A stretch of DNA of 7,851 nucleotides, from the NCBI GenBank assembly GCA_949063825.1, contig CARSRA010000031.1, positions 1 through 7,851 of the forward strand, given 5' to 3'. This document shows positions 1-5,884 of this stretch, piece by piece. The translations under genes and the position numbers were made by a program. The DNA comes from an uncultured Candidatus Saccharibacteria bacterium. GTDB lineage: Bacteria > Patescibacteriota > Saccharimonadia > Saccharimonadales > Saccharimonadaceae. Each line of letters opens with the position of its first letter. The first letter of the stretch is position 1. A model generated the notes under the pieces. It had not been told where the DNA came from. It did no database searches and worked only from the letters and a program-made list of their open reading frames with translations.

Positions 1-18
1 GTAGCTTGGTAGAGCCAG

Positions 19-50
19 CACTACTACTCGTAATACCATAGGTAGTAGTG
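19..50. repeat. 9-bp inverted repeat (hairpin) in the 1-116 gene-free stretch
   Basis: CACTACTAC (19-27) is the exact reverse complement of GTAGTAGTG (42-50), with a 14-nt loop between them. It lies about 65 bp past the stop codon of the ABC exporter operon. Neither side has a T-run, so it is not a classical intrinsic terminator, though it could stabilise the 3' end of the operon mRNA. The rest of 1-116 shows nothing I can support as a gene. Confidence 0.5.
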
Positions 51-116
51 ATGAGATTAACGTAGTTGTCTTTGGTGGGAAGGGGTAGAGGAAGCCTCAT
101 CGAGATCTGTCGGTGA

Positions 117-1946
117 CTAATTCTCCTCAAATTGCGAATTATAGAGTTCGGCGTAAAAGCCTTTTTTGGCGAGCAGTTCATCATGATCACCATGCTCGAC
201 AATGCTACCGTCTTTCATTACGAGGATTAAATCAGAGTTACGTATTGTACTGAGGCGATGTGCGATCACGAAGCTAGTGCGACCGTGTGTTAGTTTGGCA
301 AAGGCCTGTTGGATTAGTTGCTCGGTGCGTGTATCGACATTAGAAGTCGCTTCGTCGAGAATCATCATCGGAGGATCTGCTACCATAGCGCGTACGATCG
401 TGAGTAATTGTTTTTCTCCAGCGGAGATATTATCAGAATCTTCTGAAATTTGAGTCTTGTAGCCTTTTGGTAGAGATTCAATAAAATGATGTACATGGCT
501 AGCCTTAGCTGCGGCCACGATTTCATCGTGTGTGGCTTGCGGGCGCCCGTAGCGCAAGTTTTCTTCGATCGTACCGGAAAATAGCCAAGTATCTTGTAGA
601 ACCATTCCAAACATTTTGCGTACATCAGCGCGTTTCATCTCGATAGTTGGTACGCCATCGATTGTAATGTAGCCAGAATTGGGATCATAAAAACGCATCA
701 ACAGATTGATGATAGTGGTTTTACCGGCTCCAGTAGGGCCGACGATTGCAACCTGCATCCCGGGCTTGATTTTAACGGAATAATTCTTAATAATCGGTTT
801 TTCTGACTTATAAGCGAAATTAACATGATGGAACTCGACGGCGCCTTTGACTTTATCTATGGTATGAGCTGGTTCGTAATCAAGGGCTTCCTCCGGCTCA
901 TCTAGGAATTCAAAGATACGTTCAGCGGCCGCAAAGGCTTGTTGAATATTAGCGGTAATCTGTGAAACTTCGGTAATTGGACGATTGAACTGGCTCACGT
1001 ATTGCAAGAAGGCTTGTACGCTACCGATCAGGATCTTACCGTCAATCACCATCCGACCGCCAATAATACAGATGAGGACATAATTGAAATTAGTAAAAAT
1101 ATTAGTGACCGGGAAAGCTAAAGTTGCGAAGAATTGTGCTTTCCAAGAAGTCTGATAGAGTTTTTGATTAGTCTTTTCAAAGGCGGCGATCGAAGCCGGT
1201 TCGTGCATATTGGCCTTAATTAGGGTTTGACCCGAAAAGTCTTCTTCTATGATGCTATTTAGTGCTCCGATAGTTGCCTGTTGAGCGCGGAAGAATTTTT
1301 GGGCCTTTTTCGCTACGAGACTGATTGAGACTAACGAAAGTGGCACTACGACTAGCGCAAGTAGCGATAAAAATGGCGAGATCGTGAACATCATGACCAA
1401 GATGCCGACAAGAGTCGTAGCACTAGTGACGACCTGAGTAAAAAGACTCGCTAATGAATTTGCCATCATCTCGACGTCATTATTCATGCGCGAAAGTGTG
1501 TCGCCGATCTGATGACGATCAAAATAGGCGATTGGTAATTTGGTGATTTTTTCTAGAATTTCGCTACGGACACGTTTGGCGAAACGGGCCGAAATTACTG
1601 AGAAAATGACCCCCTCGACATAGCTAAGGATAGCTGATGCTCCGTAGAGTAAAATTAATAGCCAAGCTAATGAGCCGAGTTCTCCCCAATTGAGCGAGCT
1701 TGCCATAGTTTCGGCATCAGGAATTTGCCCGCCATTTTCGGCAATTACACGACCGAAATCTTCTACTGCGGTATTGGTCATATTGCCAAGAATCTTTGGT
1801 CCAAATAGACCACAAACCGTAGCAGCAGTTGCAAGTAATAACGCAGCCATAATCGGTAAGCGCCAAGGCTTTAGCATGGATAGAAAACGCGCGAGTGATT
1901 TTTTGAGGTTCTTTGGCTTTGTGACTGGACCCAGTGGCTTAGGCAT
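117..1946 (-). CDS. heterodimeric ABC exporter, subunit with catalytic Walker B Glu (TMD-NBD half-transporter)
   Basis: Predicted 609-residue half-transporter of the multidrug/lipid exporter type, acting in the cytoplasmic membrane with the subunit encoded just upstream. An N-terminal transmembrane domain (about residues 25-340, six likely helices) is followed by an ATPase domain: Walker A GPTGAGKTT 403-411, Q-loop Q451, signature NISAGE 506-511, Walker B ending D531-E532, H-loop H563. The catalytic Glu and His are present, but the signature is SAGE rather than SGGQ. This is the usual complement to a partner with a canonical signature and degenerate Walker B. I chose ATG at 1946 because AAAGGAG lies 7 nt upstream and the ATG overlaps the upstream stop by 8 bp (ATGCCTAA). 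A longer in-frame start at 2042 has no visible SD and would overlap the upstream gene by 104 bp. Substrate cannot be read from sequence; LmrCD/BmrCD/TM287-288-type drug export is a family-level guess. Confidence 0.93.
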   Translation of the reverse strand: MPKPLGPVTKPKNLKKSLARFLSMLKPWRLPIMAALLLATAATVCGLFGPKILGNMTNTAVEDFGRVIAENGGQIPDAETMASSLNWGELGSLAWLLILLYGASAILSYVEGVIFSVISARFAKRVRSEILEKITKLPIAYFDRHQIGDTLSRMNNDVEMMANSLASLFTQVVTSATTLVGILVMMFTISPFLSLLALVVVPLSLVSISLVAKKAQKFFRAQQATIGALNSIIEEDFSGQTLIKANMHEPASIAAFEKTNQKLYQTSWKAQFFATLAFPVTNIFTNFNYVLICIIGGRMVIDGKILIGSVQAFLQYVSQFNRPITEVSQITANIQQAFAAAERIFEFLDEPEEALDYEPAHTIDKVKGAVEFHHVNFAYKSEKPIIKNYSVKIKPGMQVAIVGPTGAGKTTIINLLMRFYDPNSGYITIDGVPTIEMKRADVRKMFGMVLQDTWLFSGTIEENLRYGRPQATHDEIVAAAKASHVHHFIESLPKGYKTQISEDSDNISAGEKQLLTIVRAMVADPPMMILDEATSNVDTRTEQLIQQAFAKLTHGRTSFVIAHRLSTIRNSDLILVMKDGSIVEHGDHDELLAKKGFYAELYNSQFEEN

Positions 1947-3696
1947 TCTTAAGCTCCTTTTTGAATTCTTGGGTTGATAATTGCGATTTAGCGATTTCAC
2001 GATAGACTTTACAACTTCGTAGTAACTCGTGATGTTTACCAATACCGACGACTTTTCCTTGGTCTAGTACGACGATCTGGTCGGCATTTTTGATTGTACT
2101 AATACGTTGCGCTACGACTAGCGTAACGGCATCTTTCGTGATCGGAATCAAGGCTTTACGTAGCTCGGCATCGGTTTTCATGTCTAGTGCCGAGAAAGAG
2201 TCATCAAAAATATAGATATCTGGATTTTTAGCAATGGCACGGGCGATTGAGAGGCGTTGACGCTGACCTCCGGATACATTGGTGCCTCCCTGGGCGATAT
2301 GCGCTTCGTATTTCCCCTCCAGTTTATTAATGAAGTCTTCGGCTTGCGCAACTTTAGCCGCTTGATGCATGATTTTGTCGGCTTCAGCTTCGTCGAGATT
2401 ATCGGTACCAAATAAGATATTGCTGCGTACCGTACCCGCAAATAGTTTACCGCGTTGTGGGACATAGCCAATGCGTCGCATCAGATCTTTTTCTGCATAA
2501 TTTTGTAATTTGATGCCATTTATGAGGATTTCACCGTTTGTTGCTTCATAAAATCTAGGGACGAGATTGATCAAAGTCGACTTGCCGGAGCCGGTTGATC
2601 CTATGAAGGCTGTAGTCTGTCCCGCTTCGGCTCGGAAGCTAATATTCTGTAAAACCTTTTCTTCGGCGCCAGAATAAGCGAAATCAACCTTGCGAAATTC
2701 GACGCTGGGTTTGAGATCGGACTTGCCTATGGTTTCGGGTTGCCAGATGATTTTCGGTTTCGCTTCGAGTACAGCATTGATACGTTTAGCCGAGACGCTA
2801 GCGCGCGGGATCATGACAAAGAGCATCGTCAGGATCAGGAATGACATTACTACTTGTGTTGCATACTGCACAAAAGCTACCATATTACCTAGGTAGCTAA
2901 AATCCTTGCTCATGAGCGAAATCCCCACCCATACGCAGAGCAATGCGACGCCATTCATAACTACACTAATTAGTGGATTCGTGAGAGACATAATCGTATC
3001 GACCCAAATATTCCACTTGGCGTTTTCTTGATTGGTTTTTGCGAATTTTCGTTCCTCGGTTGCCTCGTTATTGAAGGCACGAATAACCCTCAGACCGGTC
3101 AAATTTTCGCGTGTGAGTAGGGTGATTCGGTCAGCCAACTTACGCAAGAGGTTGAATTTTGGCATAACGATACCGAGAATTGTTAATGATAACAAGACGA
3201 TAATGCCGACCGCCAGCGCGATAATCCAAGTCATGTCTGGCGCCATACGGATAGCTTGGGTGAGCGCAATGATACACATCATAGGCGCACGAATCGCCAT
3301 ACTGAGGAGCATGATTACGGTTTGTTGAACGATCTGAACATCATTAGTCGTGCGAGTAATCAGCGAAGCGGTCGAAAAGTCGTCAATTTCCGTAATGCTG
3401 AAGCTAAGTACGTGGCGGAAAAAATCGTTGCGAATATCGCGTGAATAGCCAGTACCAATTCGCGCAGACAAAAAACCGGACAAAAAAGCGCAGACCGAAG
3501 CAAGTACAGTTAGTCCAATCATCAAAACACCTGTTCGCCAAATATATTCCATGTCGCCAGCTATAATGCCGTTATTAATAATAGCAGCCATTTTAGCTGG
3601 TAATTCTAGCGTGGCCCAAGCTTGCAAAGCAATAGTGAGAAGCAGCAAGATCACTTTCCAAATATAAGGCTTCAGATAGCGAAATAACTTAAACAT
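1939..3696 (-). CDS. heterodimeric ABC exporter, subunit with degenerate ATPase site (TMD-NBD half-transporter)
   Basis: Predicted 585-residue membrane-bound ABC half-transporter, first gene of the operon. A six-helix-type transmembrane domain (about 10-300) precedes the NBD: A-loop Y341, Walker A GSTGSGKST 366-374, Q-loop Q414, canonical signature VSGGQ 474-478, Walker B IFDD ending D498-D499, D-loop SALD 502-505. The catalytic Glu is replaced by Asp (D499) and the H-loop His by Gln (VAQR, Q530). In known heterodimeric exporters this pattern marks the non-hydrolysing site, while this subunit's intact signature completes the active site built from the partner's Walker motifs. Start: ATG at 3696 with no SD upstream; a TATAAT box ends 6 nt before it, so the message is probably leaderless. 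The C-terminus overlaps the partner gene by 8 bp. Family confidence is high; substrate is unknown. Confidence 0.94.
   Translation of the reverse strand: MFKLFRYLKPYIWKVILLLLTIALQAWATLELPAKMAAIINNGIIAGDMEYIWRTGVLMIGLTVLASVCAFLSGFLSARIGTGYSRDIRNDFFRHVLSFSITEIDDFSTASLITRTTNDVQIVQQTVIMLLSMAIRAPMMCIIALTQAIRMAPDMTWIIALAVGIIVLLSLTILGIVMPKFNLLRKLADRITLLTRENLTGLRVIRAFNNEATEERKFAKTNQENAKWNIWVDTIMSLTNPLISVVMNGVALLCVWVGISLMSKDFSYLGNMVAFVQYATQVVMSFLILTMLFVMIPRASVSAKRINAVLEAKPKIIWQPETIGKSDLKPSVEFRKVDFAYSGAEEKVLQNISFRAEAGQTTAFIGSTGSGKSTLINLVPRFYEATNGEILINGIKLQNYAEKDLMRRIGYVPQRGKLFAGTVRSNILFGTDNLDEAEADKIMHQAAKVAQAEDFINKLEGKYEAHIAQGGTNVSGGQRQRLSIARAIAKNPDIYIFDDSFSALDMKTDAELRKALIPITKDAVTLVVAQRISTIKNADQIVVLDQGKVVGIGKHHELLRSCKVYREIAKSQLSTQEFKKELKNA
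1954..1960 (-). promoter_or_regulatory. Shine-Dalgarno deciding the start of the second exporter gene
   Basis: Minus-strand AAAGGAG lies 7 nt before the ATG at 1946-1944, inside the end of the upstream coding region. It supports the short start and suggests translational coupling across the 8-bp overlap. The first gene of the operon has no such site, so the same mRNA appears to use two initiation modes. Confidence 0.75.
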
Positions 3697-3702
3697 TAAA
3701 CT

Positions 3703-3731
3703 ATTATATGATGAATAAAATTCATAGTCAA
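3703..3731 (-). promoter_or_regulatory. promoter of the ABC exporter operon, predicted leaderless
   Basis: On the minus strand, TTGACT (3731-3726) and a perfect TATAAT (3708-3703) are separated by 17 bp. Only 6 nt separate the -10 box from the ATG at 3696, so transcription should begin at or within about one base of the start codon. No SD lies between. The spacer consists almost entirely of an inverted repeat annotated separately. Confidence 0.8.
3711..3725. promoter_or_regulatory. inverted repeat in the promoter spacer, likely repressor operator
   Basis: ATGAAT-AAA-ATTCAT is a perfect 6-3-6 palindrome lying exactly between the -35 and -10 boxes of the exporter promoter. A dimeric repressor (MarR or TetR style) bound here would block RNA polymerase. 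No regulator gene lies in the window, so the binding protein is unknown and the operator role is inferred from position and symmetry. Confidence 0.5.
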
Positions 3732-3740
3732 TATGGGATG

Positions 3741-3753
3741 GAAAATGATTTTC
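3741..3753. promoter_or_regulatory. GAAAAT-G-ATTTTC palindrome between divergent promoters
   Basis: A perfect 6-1-6 inverted repeat lies 9 bp upstream of the exporter -35 box and 23 bp from the transporter -35 box. Taken as a 7-1-7 element it matches about 11 of 14 positions of the classical Fur box TGATAAT-n-ATTATCA. It may be a binding site for a dimeric regulator of either divergent transcript. The Fur resemblance is by eye only, and AT-rich palindromes also arise by chance. Confidence 0.35.
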
Positions 3754-3776
3754 ATGACCTAATCTAGCGTAATAAC

Positions 3777-3805
3777 TTGACTTCTTAGATTATGTGTGAT
3801 ATAAT
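3777..3805 (+). promoter_or_regulatory. strong extended -10 promoter for the queuosine-precursor transporter
   Basis: TTGACT (3777-3782), a 17-bp spacer, then TGA (3797-3799) directly before a perfect TATAAT (3800-3805). Transcription is predicted to start near 3812, giving a leader of about 50 nt. It diverges from the exporter promoter; the two -35 boxes are about 45 bp apart with the palindrome at 3741-3753 between them. Confidence 0.8.
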
Positions 3806-3811
3806 GAAGGG

Positions 3812-3862
3812 ATAGGGTGTCTCTTACTCAGAGCAAGTAGCTTAAGAAAGGAGTGATGTTTT
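3812..3862 (+). promoter_or_regulatory. 5' leader of the transporter mRNA with SD; possible cis-regulatory RNA
   Basis: This leader of about 50 nt ends in AAAGGAG (3847-3853), 9 nt before the TTG start. It can form mutually exclusive short helices: CTCT 3821-3824 with AGAG 3830-3833, TACT 3825-3828 with AGTA 3836-3839, and TCTTA 3822-3826 with TAAGA 3843-3847, the last abutting the SD. PreQ1 riboswitches commonly control this transporter family, but I could not match the class I, II or III consensus by eye. Regulation is therefore only a possibility. Confidence 0.35.
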
Positions 3863-4534
3863 TTGTCTGAGAAAAGGGTAAAACAACTAATTGTATTGTC
3901 GGCGAGCTTAGTAGCTACGTTGATCATCGCGAATTTGTTAGCGCTTAAAATTTGGTCATGTTTTGGTATACCAGTTGATGCGGGGATTTTCATATTTCCG
4001 TTATCCTATATTGCGGGGGACCTGCTGGCTGAATTTTTTGGTGAAAAAATCGCTAATTTCGTGGCGTTAATAGCGGCTTTGTTTGCCGTGCTGACTGCAG
4101 CACTGCTTGGGTTCGCGTGCCAGCTACAGGACTATCCTGGTGCCGATAACCAAGGATTTGAAATTGTGGCATCAATGGCTGGGCAAGTATTTTTTGCTAG
4201 CATATTCTCATTTCTGCTGGGTCAATTTACGAATAATCGTATTTTCGAATTGATCCGCGGCAAGAGTTCAAGTCAGCAAAACCAGCAAGACCGACAGGCG
4301 GGGGCTTTTGATTTGAGCTTTATGGCGGCTTTTGCGAAACGGGCGATTACTTCATCTAGTGTCGCACATCTAGTAGATGCGGTGATTTTTGAATTGGTAG
4401 CCTTTTGCGGAAGATTGCCGGTCGTAGATTTTGTGATACAGGTGGTCTCTGCGTATTTTGCTGGCCTCATGCTCGAATTAGTATTTTTCCCGGTAACGTA
4501 TTTCTTGGTTGCTAAAGATCGTCGCTTGAATTAG
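3863..4534 (+). CDS. yhhQ: queuosine precursor transporter, YhhQ/VUT family
   Basis: Predicted 223-residue integral membrane protein of the Vut_1 (DUF165) family, whose members import 7-deazaguanine bases (preQ0, preQ1 or queuine). About six hydrophobic segments are seen near residues 8-30, 38-56, 63-86, 102-121, 163-182 and 187-216. Family-like signatures are FPLSYIAGDLLAEFFG (45-60) and R160 followed by TSSSVAHLVD (163-172). A polar, Gln-rich loop (about 134-148) separates the halves. Length is close to E. coli YhhQ. The start is TTG at 3863: it has an SD 9 nt upstream and an in-frame stop just before it, so no upstream start is possible. ATG at 3856 is in another frame and terminates after four codons. 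The next gene, tgt, inserts such bases into tRNA, which strongly supports the role. Which base is imported is unknown. Confidence 0.88.
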   Translation: MSEKRVKQLIVLSASLVATLIIANLLALKIWSCFGIPVDAGIFIFPLSYIAGDLLAEFFGEKIANFVALIAALFAVLTAALLGFACQLQDYPGADNQGFEIVASMAGQVFFASIFSFLLGQFTNNRIFELIRGKSSSQQNQQDRQAGAFDLSFMAAFAKRAITSSSVAHLVDAVIFELVAFCGRLPVVDFVIQVVSAYFAGLMLELVFFPVTYFLVAKDRRLN

Positions 4535-4549
4535 TACCTTAGGATGTTT

Positions 4550-4572
4550 ACCCTCTAGCAATAGAGGGTTTT
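4550..4572 (+). terminator. intrinsic terminator after the transporter gene
   Basis: ACCCTCTA (4550-4557) pairs with TAGAGGGT (4562-4569) around a GCAA tetraloop, followed by a short T-run (4569-4572). It begins 15 bp after the transporter stop codon and ends 7 bp before the -10 box of tgt, so terminator and next promoter are interleaved. The short T-run may allow some read-through. Confidence 0.7.
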
Positions 4573-4579
4573 CCTATTG

Positions 4580-4585
4580 TATAAT
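4580..4585 (+). promoter_or_regulatory. tgt: -10 box of tgt, little or no 5' leader
   Basis: A perfect TATAAT ends 9 nt before the tgt ATG at 4595. The expected -35 region falls in the 3' arm and loop of the preceding terminator and matches consensus poorly. There is no purine-rich SD before the ATG, so the transcript probably starts within about 0-5 nt of the start codon. Confidence 0.55.
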
Positions 4586-4594
4586 ATATATGGT

Positions 4595-5866
4595 ATGGAA
4601 TTTAGGATCGAGAAGACTTTGCCGGGTGGCTTAGGGCGAGCAGGTGTAATTAAAACGGCGCACGGAGAGATTAAGACCCCAGCTTTTATGGCGGTGGGAA
4701 CAACTGGATTTGTACGGTTTTTGAGTAGCAATGACCTGCATGGCGTCGGTGCGCAGGCAATGCTCAGTAACGGTTATCACCTGCGACGCAAGGCGGCTGC
4801 GATTGCGCAGGCGGGTGGTTTGGCAAATTGGCGATCGCAATTGACGGACGATCATGACGCATTAAGCGAGGCTGAGCTTCAGAATAACGAAGCCGAGGCT
4901 TGGCATGGACCGACTTTGACCGATTCGGGTGGATTCCAGGTGATGTCGCTCGGATCAGGACTCGGTAAAGTAGTTTCGATGGAGAAAGAGCGCCATATTA
5001 CCAATACTGCACATCATGAGCGTTTGGCTCACGTCGAGGAGAAAGGAGTAAGCTTTACGGATCCGTTTGACGGTCTACCAGATTTTATCGGTCCGGAAGA
5101 GTCGATGCAGATCCAGTGTCAAATTGGTGCTGATATTCATATGGCTTTTGACGAATTGACTTCGCTCGCGGACAGTTACGAATATAATATCGAGGCTATG
5201 GAGCGAACTGAACGTTGGGCAAAGCGAAGCTTGGCTGAACATATTCGACATCGTGATGATTTAGGATATCGACAGAATTTATATGCCGTATTGCAGGGCG
5301 GGCGTTGGGAGGATCTCCGGCGTCAGACGGCACGAAACCTAGCAAATATGCAAGTTAGCGGGATTGAGTTTGACGGCTTCGGGCTGGGTGGAGCGTTTTT
5401 GAAAGAAGATCTTGGTGAAATTTTGCGTTGGTGTAACGAAGAATTGCCAGCTACTAAGCCGCGACATTTGCTTGGGCTTTCGCACCCTGATGATGTTTTC
5501 GTGGGCGCCGCAATGGGGGCTGATACATTTGATTGTGTGGCGCCGACACGCGAAGCTCGACATGGGAAAATTTATACCCGTCATGGCAGTATAAATTTGC
5601 GCAAGATGCGCGATGTAGGCGAGCCATTAGATCATGATTGTGATTGTGCAACCTGTCAAGCAGGATGGACGTTAGGATCGCTTAGGGCGATGTGGCGTTC
5701 GGGTGACGTAGAACAAAAACGCAAGTTCTATCGTTTAGCTTCGATACACAACCTACGCTTTATTATTCGCCTGACCGAACAAATCCGCACTGCTATGATC
5801 GGTGAATATTTTGACGAGTTCCGCAAAGAATTTTTGCATAATTATTACGGTGAGTTTTCGAATTAG
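4595..5866 (+). CDS. tgt: tRNA-guanine(34) transglycosylase Tgt, divergent
   Basis: Cytosolic enzyme that replaces guanine-34 with a 7-deazaguanine base in tRNAs with GUN anticodons. In the 423-residue product the family landmarks are present: N59, general base D110 in LTDSGGFQV, D186 in FDE, Q234 in LQGG, substrate glycines 265-266, nucleophile D313 in FDCVAPTR, and zinc ligands C349, C351, C354 and H385. Oddities: FDEC is FDEL (L188), and GGLAVGE is GGAFLKE (267-271), both in the base-binding pocket. The usual RPG after the YHL motif is missing, and insertions of roughly 20 residues lie before WHGPTLTDSGG (about 84-103) and after QVMSLG (about 121-147). Start: ATG at 4595. An in-frame TTG at 4577 lies partly upstream of and inside the -10 box, so it is unlikely to be transcribed. 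DpdA or archaeosine enzymes are less likely given length and motifs. Confidence 0.95.
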   Translation: MEFRIEKTLPGGLGRAGVIKTAHGEIKTPAFMAVGTTGFVRFLSSNDLHGVGAQAMLSNGYHLRRKAAAIAQAGGLANWRSQLTDDHDALSEAELQNNEAEAWHGPTLTDSGGFQVMSLGSGLGKVVSMEKERHITNTAHHERLAHVEEKGVSFTDPFDGLPDFIGPEESMQIQCQIGADIHMAFDELTSLADSYEYNIEAMERTERWAKRSLAEHIRHRDDLGYRQNLYAVLQGGRWEDLRRQTARNLANMQVSGIEFDGFGLGGAFLKEDLGEILRWCNEELPATKPRHLLGLSHPDDVFVGAAMGADTFDCVAPTREARHGKIYTRHGSINLRKMRDVGEPLDHDCDCATCQAGWTLGSLRAMWRSGDVEQKRKFYRLASIHNLRFIIRLTEQIRTAMIGEYFDEFRKEFLHNYYGEFSN

Positions 5867-5868
5867 CG

Positions 5869-5877
5869 TGCTATAAT
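5869..5877 (+). promoter_or_regulatory. extended -10 promoter of the AI-2E family gene, predicted leaderless
   Basis: TGC followed by a perfect TATAAT (5872-5877) begins 3 bp after the tgt stop codon and ends 7 nt before the ATG at 5885. That spacing places transcription initiation on or next to the start codon. No SD and no good -35 box are visible, the latter being typical for extended -10 promoters. Confidence 0.65.
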
Positions 5878-5884
5878 CATTAAT

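Noticed and set aside
3..41. Plus-strand open frame at the left edge ending SLVEPALLLVIP-stop
   Set aside because: Only 12 codons are visible, and it overlaps the hairpin. It could be a gene end but cannot be supported.
1..50. tRNA-like string (GTAGCT..TGGTAGAGC..CTCGTAA) resembling tRNA-Thr(CGU)
   Set aside because: Anticodon-stem spacing is wrong by about 5 nt, only three of five stem pairs form, and no T-arm follows.
1944..2042. A 32-residue N-terminal extension of the second exporter subunit starting at 2042
   Set aside because: It lies inside the upstream coding region and has no SD. The ATG at 1946 has a strong SD and a typical 8-bp operon overlap.
3768..3779. A 12-bp string CGTAATAACTTG repeated at 7769-7780
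   Set aside because: The match does not extend, the second copy has no matching -10 box, and one 12-mer repeat can arise by chance in this much AT-rich sequence.
4577..4594. TTG start for tgt six codons earlier
   Set aside because: It begins 3 nt upstream of the TATAAT box and would mostly lie upstream of the transcription start. Tgt homology begins at the ATG 4595.
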